Part shown: positions 53,402 through 55,433 of the stretch, in pieces
How the letters are laid out: each line of letters opens with the position of its first letter
Numbering within the stretch: position 1 is the first letter of the stretch
Program-made: the position numbers and the translations under genes
Origin: an uncultured Phocaeicola sp.
GTDB lineage: Bacteria; Bacteroidota; Bacteroidia; Bacteroidales; Bacteroidaceae
Assembly (NCBI GenBank): GCA_944320855.1
Contig: CALUJF010000018.1
Span: 1-55,433 of the forward strand
Direction: 5' to 3'
DNA: 55,433 nt
Notes under the pieces: model-generated
Told to the model about the DNA's origin: nothing
The model's database searches: none
Seen by the model: only the letters and a program-made list of their open reading frames with translations

Positions 53402-53424
53402 TTCATAAAGAAGAACTATTATAT

Positions 53425-53458
53425 AAAGGAATGACCGGAAACGGTTGTTCCTTTTTTT
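53425..53458 (+). terminator. rho-independent terminator of pnp
   Basis: AAAGGAA...TTCCTTT outer stem with an inner GACCG/CGGTT stem around GAAA, followed by a T-run. Confidence 0.88.
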
Positions 53459-53460
53459 GT

Positions 53461-53540
53461 TAGTGGACCAGTTAGAGCTTGAACCTGGGACCTCCAGATT
53501 ATGAGGCTGTTGCTCTAACCAACTGAGATAGCTCATTATC
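53461..53540 (-). pseudogene. decayed tRNA-Met-like sequence (anticodon CAU)
   Basis: The minus strand reads as a tRNA in its middle: CTCAGTTGGTTAGAGC (D arm), CTCATAA (anticodon loop, CAU), GGAGGTCCCAGGTTCAA (variable loop and T-arm start) and CTGGTCCACTA (3' acceptor). The 5' acceptor strand (AATGAGC) does not pair with CTGGTCC, the T stem CCAGG has no partner, and the anticodon stem has mismatched end pairs. It is therefore a remnant or partial copy rather than a working gene. It marks the junction between core genes and the AbiE pair. Confidence 0.6.
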
Positions 53541-53797
53541 AACACGTTAATTATCTCAATGCAAGTTCTAGGGTCAACAATAGGTCAACACTAATCTGTA
53601 TACTATTTTCGTATCTTTGATTGTGAAACAAGTGTTCTTTTTATTTTATGCAAAATAGGTGATTTGAAGAAGTCTACTCGTTTCTAAACCGTTACCTTTA
53701 AAAAAATAAATCTTGTAAATCCATTATTCTCAATAAGTAAGAGTAAATTATATGCCTACTGCGATATATTCCAATAATTTTCCCATTGCCTAATTTT
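53541..53797. other. AT-rich gap after the decayed tRNA with an orphan promoter
   Basis: No gene is supported in these ~260 bases. It holds GGTCAACA twice (about 53573 and 53583) and a plus-strand TATCTTTG (53612-53619) that points at no plus-strand gene in the window. The layout of tRNA fragment, repeats and outward promoter resembles the scar of a lost integrase gene, but that is inference. Confidence 0.5.
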
Positions 53798-54829
53798 TCA
53801 TATTATATGTAACCCTTTTACTCTATCATTCAAATTTTTGAGGTTATTTATCAACTCTTCAAATGACATTGATTCACCATAAATCATATGTAACCGCATA
53901 TTGTCATAATCAGTTTTCCATTGCTCAATAATAGAGGCAGGTGGAATGATATTAAGTGTTGCAGGATAAAGTGTGTCATAGTTGAAACCACGCAAGCCAA
54001 TAAACGTGCGGCGATGTTCCACGACTTGACGATAGAGAACATTGTCATTTATGGCACGTTCAGCTATTGGAGTTTTCAACATTTGTACAATATCATACAT
54101 ATGTCGTGACATACGTTCCACTCTGATTAAATCCTTGGGCTTTGCAAACTCTTCATGAAGCAGAAACACCTTTTCAAGAAATGTACGTTCTGGGAGAACT
54201 GCACGTACCATAAACTTCTGTTCCGCAAAAGAAGATTCTGGATATATTTGGTCTATCATTGAATCAAGTGCAATTTCTTGCACAGGCTCAGTCATTGACC
54301 TGCCACTAACTTCCACTTTTACTTTAGGTAGTATGTATTGATTACCATCCATTCCATCTATAGAAAAAGATAACACAGAATCATAGTTTATATTTATTAC
54401 TTCTGGATCTGTTGTAGTGACAGGTGTTATATTCACATCTACTTTAAACCTTTCTTTTGATATACCATATTGATATAACTGATTCGTTAAATCACTTTGC
54501 ATAGTCTCTCTCACAAAAGCACAAGCAGCACGACGTAATTTATCGCTTATTTGTGTCTTGGATAAAGTTCCACTGAAACCAAGAAATTCTCTGTCAATAG
54601 CAATATCTATATCTTCAGAAAAGCGATTAATAAGATTCCAACATTTACTTAGCGATGTACCTCCCTTGAAAGACAAATGGTTGGCATACGGCAAACTAAA
54701 CATTGCCCGGAGCACTGCCGTTACCCATACATCTTTTTCTACAACTTGTACTGGCAAGCCAGTTTTATTAGCCGCCTGAGTTAATACCATTTGCTGTTGT
54801 TCCTTGGATAGTTGAAAGTAATTATTCAT
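53798..54829 (-). CDS. AbiEii-type nucleotidyltransferase toxin
   Basis: 343 aa. Nucleotidyltransferase signature LSFKGGTSLSKCWNLINRFSEDIDIAI: G56-G57-T58-S59 loop, then D73-x-D75. This is the AbiEii/AbiGii (former DUF1814) group, toxins of type IV toxin-antitoxin systems that give abortive infection against phage. The rest (PERTFLEKVFLLHEEF, LIRVERMSRHMYDIVQML) matches the family's C-terminal half. It overlaps the antitoxin gene by 8 bp and follows it. Confidence 0.9.
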   Translation of the reverse strand: MNNYFQLSKEQQQMVLTQAANKTGLPVQVVEKDVWVTAVLRAMFSLPYANHLSFKGGTSLSKCWNLINRFSEDIDIAIDREFLGFSGTLSKTQISDKLRRAACAFVRETMQSDLTNQLYQYGISKERFKVDVNITPVTTTDPEVININYDSVLSFSIDGMDGNQYILPKVKVEVSGRSMTEPVQEIALDSMIDQIYPESSFAEQKFMVRAVLPERTFLEKVFLLHEEFAKPKDLIRVERMSRHMYDIVQMLKTPIAERAINDNVLYRQVVEHRRTFIGLRGFNYDTLYPATLNIIPPASIIEQWKTDYDNMRLHMIYGESMSFEELINNLKNLNDRVKGLHII

Positions 54830-55427
54830 ATGCTTGTCTTGTGAAAGTTCTTATCCACGCCGGCATGAGTGCTTCATCTGCCAAGACATTTTCTCTTTGT
54901 TCTTTCTGAAGCACATTCTTTATTTGTTTGGCAATATCGTCAGTTACATTATTTTTTCCTATTTCCTTTAGAGCAAATGTAACTAACATTGCAAGTGGAT
55001 TAGTGAAAGAAAGATTTTTCGGAGTCGTATATTTGAACTGTATAGAGCGACCATTTCCAAGGCTTACCTTACGTGGTGCACCATCAGTCAGATAAACTAT
55101 ATTCATTGGTACTTGGGTTGATATACCCAACCTATTCAAAGCATAAATGCCGGTAGGTACAATACGCGCTTTATCTCTACGTGCTATTGTTTCGGCAATT
55201 TGTTCTATGGACGGCATCAATATGCCAAGTCCCAAGGCCGTATCAATCTCAGGATATAAATATATACCCCTTGCCAAACGTATGATGTCACCTTTTGCAG
55301 TTAGTCGTTCAAGGCTTTTACCAACAGCTTTTACTTCACCATATGATGTAAAATCAGAAGGAAAGAAGATGCTTCCCCTTCCCTTATCTTTTATTGCTGT
55401 CAAAATACTATCCTCTATGCTTGCCAT
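54822..55427 (-). CDS. AbiEi-type (DUF6088) antitoxin
   Basis: 201 aa. N-terminal winged-helix region (about 5-55: DSILTAIKDKGRGSIFFPSDFTSYGEVKAVGKSLERLTAKGDIIRLARGIYLYP), then the PTGIYALNRLGISTQVP segment typical of DUF6088/AbiEi proteins that repress their own operon. The start lies 6 bases from the right edge, so its promoter is outside the window. The 8-bp overlap with the toxin gene indicates translational coupling. Confidence 0.85.
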   Translation of the reverse strand: MASIEDSILTAIKDKGRGSIFFPSDFTSYGEVKAVGKSLERLTAKGDIIRLARGIYLYPEIDTALGLGILMPSIEQIAETIARRDKARIVPTGIYALNRLGISTQVPMNIVYLTDGAPRKVSLGNGRSIQFKYTTPKNLSFTNPLAMLVTFALKEIGKNNVTDDIAKQIKNVLQKEQRENVLADEALMPAWIRTFTRQAYE

Positions 55428-55433
55428 TGAATT

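Noticed and set aside
53461-53540. Functional tRNA-Met gene
   Set aside because: Anticodon loop is intact but the acceptor and T stems cannot form, so it is listed as a remnant.

Overview
The window looks like a Bacteroidota chromosome, most likely a Bacteroidales gut species. Promoters follow the TTTG-N19-TAnnTTTG pattern of this phylum, Shine-Dalgarno sites are mostly absent, and the gene set is typical of it: a DUF6242 lipoprotein, DUF4369/thioredoxin-like lipoproteins, a TonB receptor with a carboxypeptidase-regulatory-like N-terminus, a HU-HIG protein and two tandem OmpH/Skp chaperones. Both ends are accessory DNA and the middle is core chromosome.

Layout. 1-3.9 kb: a type II restriction-modification operon on the minus strand, with two different cytosine-C5 methyltransferases flanking a DUF3883-type nuclease. 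4.0-6.6 kb: a HU-HIG DNA-binding protein, then an AAA ATPase plus Toprim-like (DUF3226) pair that resembles two-gene OLD/PARIS-type defence. 6.7-13.9 kb: a DUF6242 lipoprotein, then envelope genes uppS, bamA, two ompH and murI. 13.9-18.0 kb: a minus-strand operon aroQ-pyk-O-methyltransferase-rbfA-lolE-like permease. 18.1-23.5 kb: xerD, a highly expressed TPR/OmpA-like lipoprotein, a cysteine-less thioredoxin-fold lipoprotein and a ComM-like ATPase. 23.5-27.0 kb: a CDF metal transporter and metG. 27.0-35.9 kb: a glycan cluster (flippase and seven glycosyltransferase-like genes). 36-41.2 kb: a secreted HIUase/transthyretin-like protein, a YfhO-type membrane protein, mtnN-luxS and higBA. 41.3-48.7 kb: mgtA, a two-component system and a TonB receptor. 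48.8-53.4 kb: HIT protein, greA, a second cysteine-less thioredoxin-fold lipoprotein and pnp. 53.4-55.4 kb: a decayed tRNA-Met followed by an AbiE-type toxin-antitoxin pair.

The main unexplained signal is intergenic. At least nine arrays, unrelated in base sequence, share a strict 11-bp (or 2 x 11 = 22-bp) period: TTTAAA/TTAGAA arrays upstream of metal-transporter and other promoters, TGAAC/GTTCA arrays in opposed orientation, and two GC-richer arrays with 22-bp units. The spacing is what OmpR/PhoB-family regulators bind, and a regulator of that family lies at 45.4-46.1 kb. Separately, four genes share an 8-bp-period A-rich leader ending at the start codon, and a ~57-bp dispersed repeat occurs twice with its core in opposite orientation relative to the same flanks. 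A near-ideal FUR-family box overlaps the promoter of the secreted HIUase-like gene.

All functional calls come from motif recognition by eye. No database or folding search was run.
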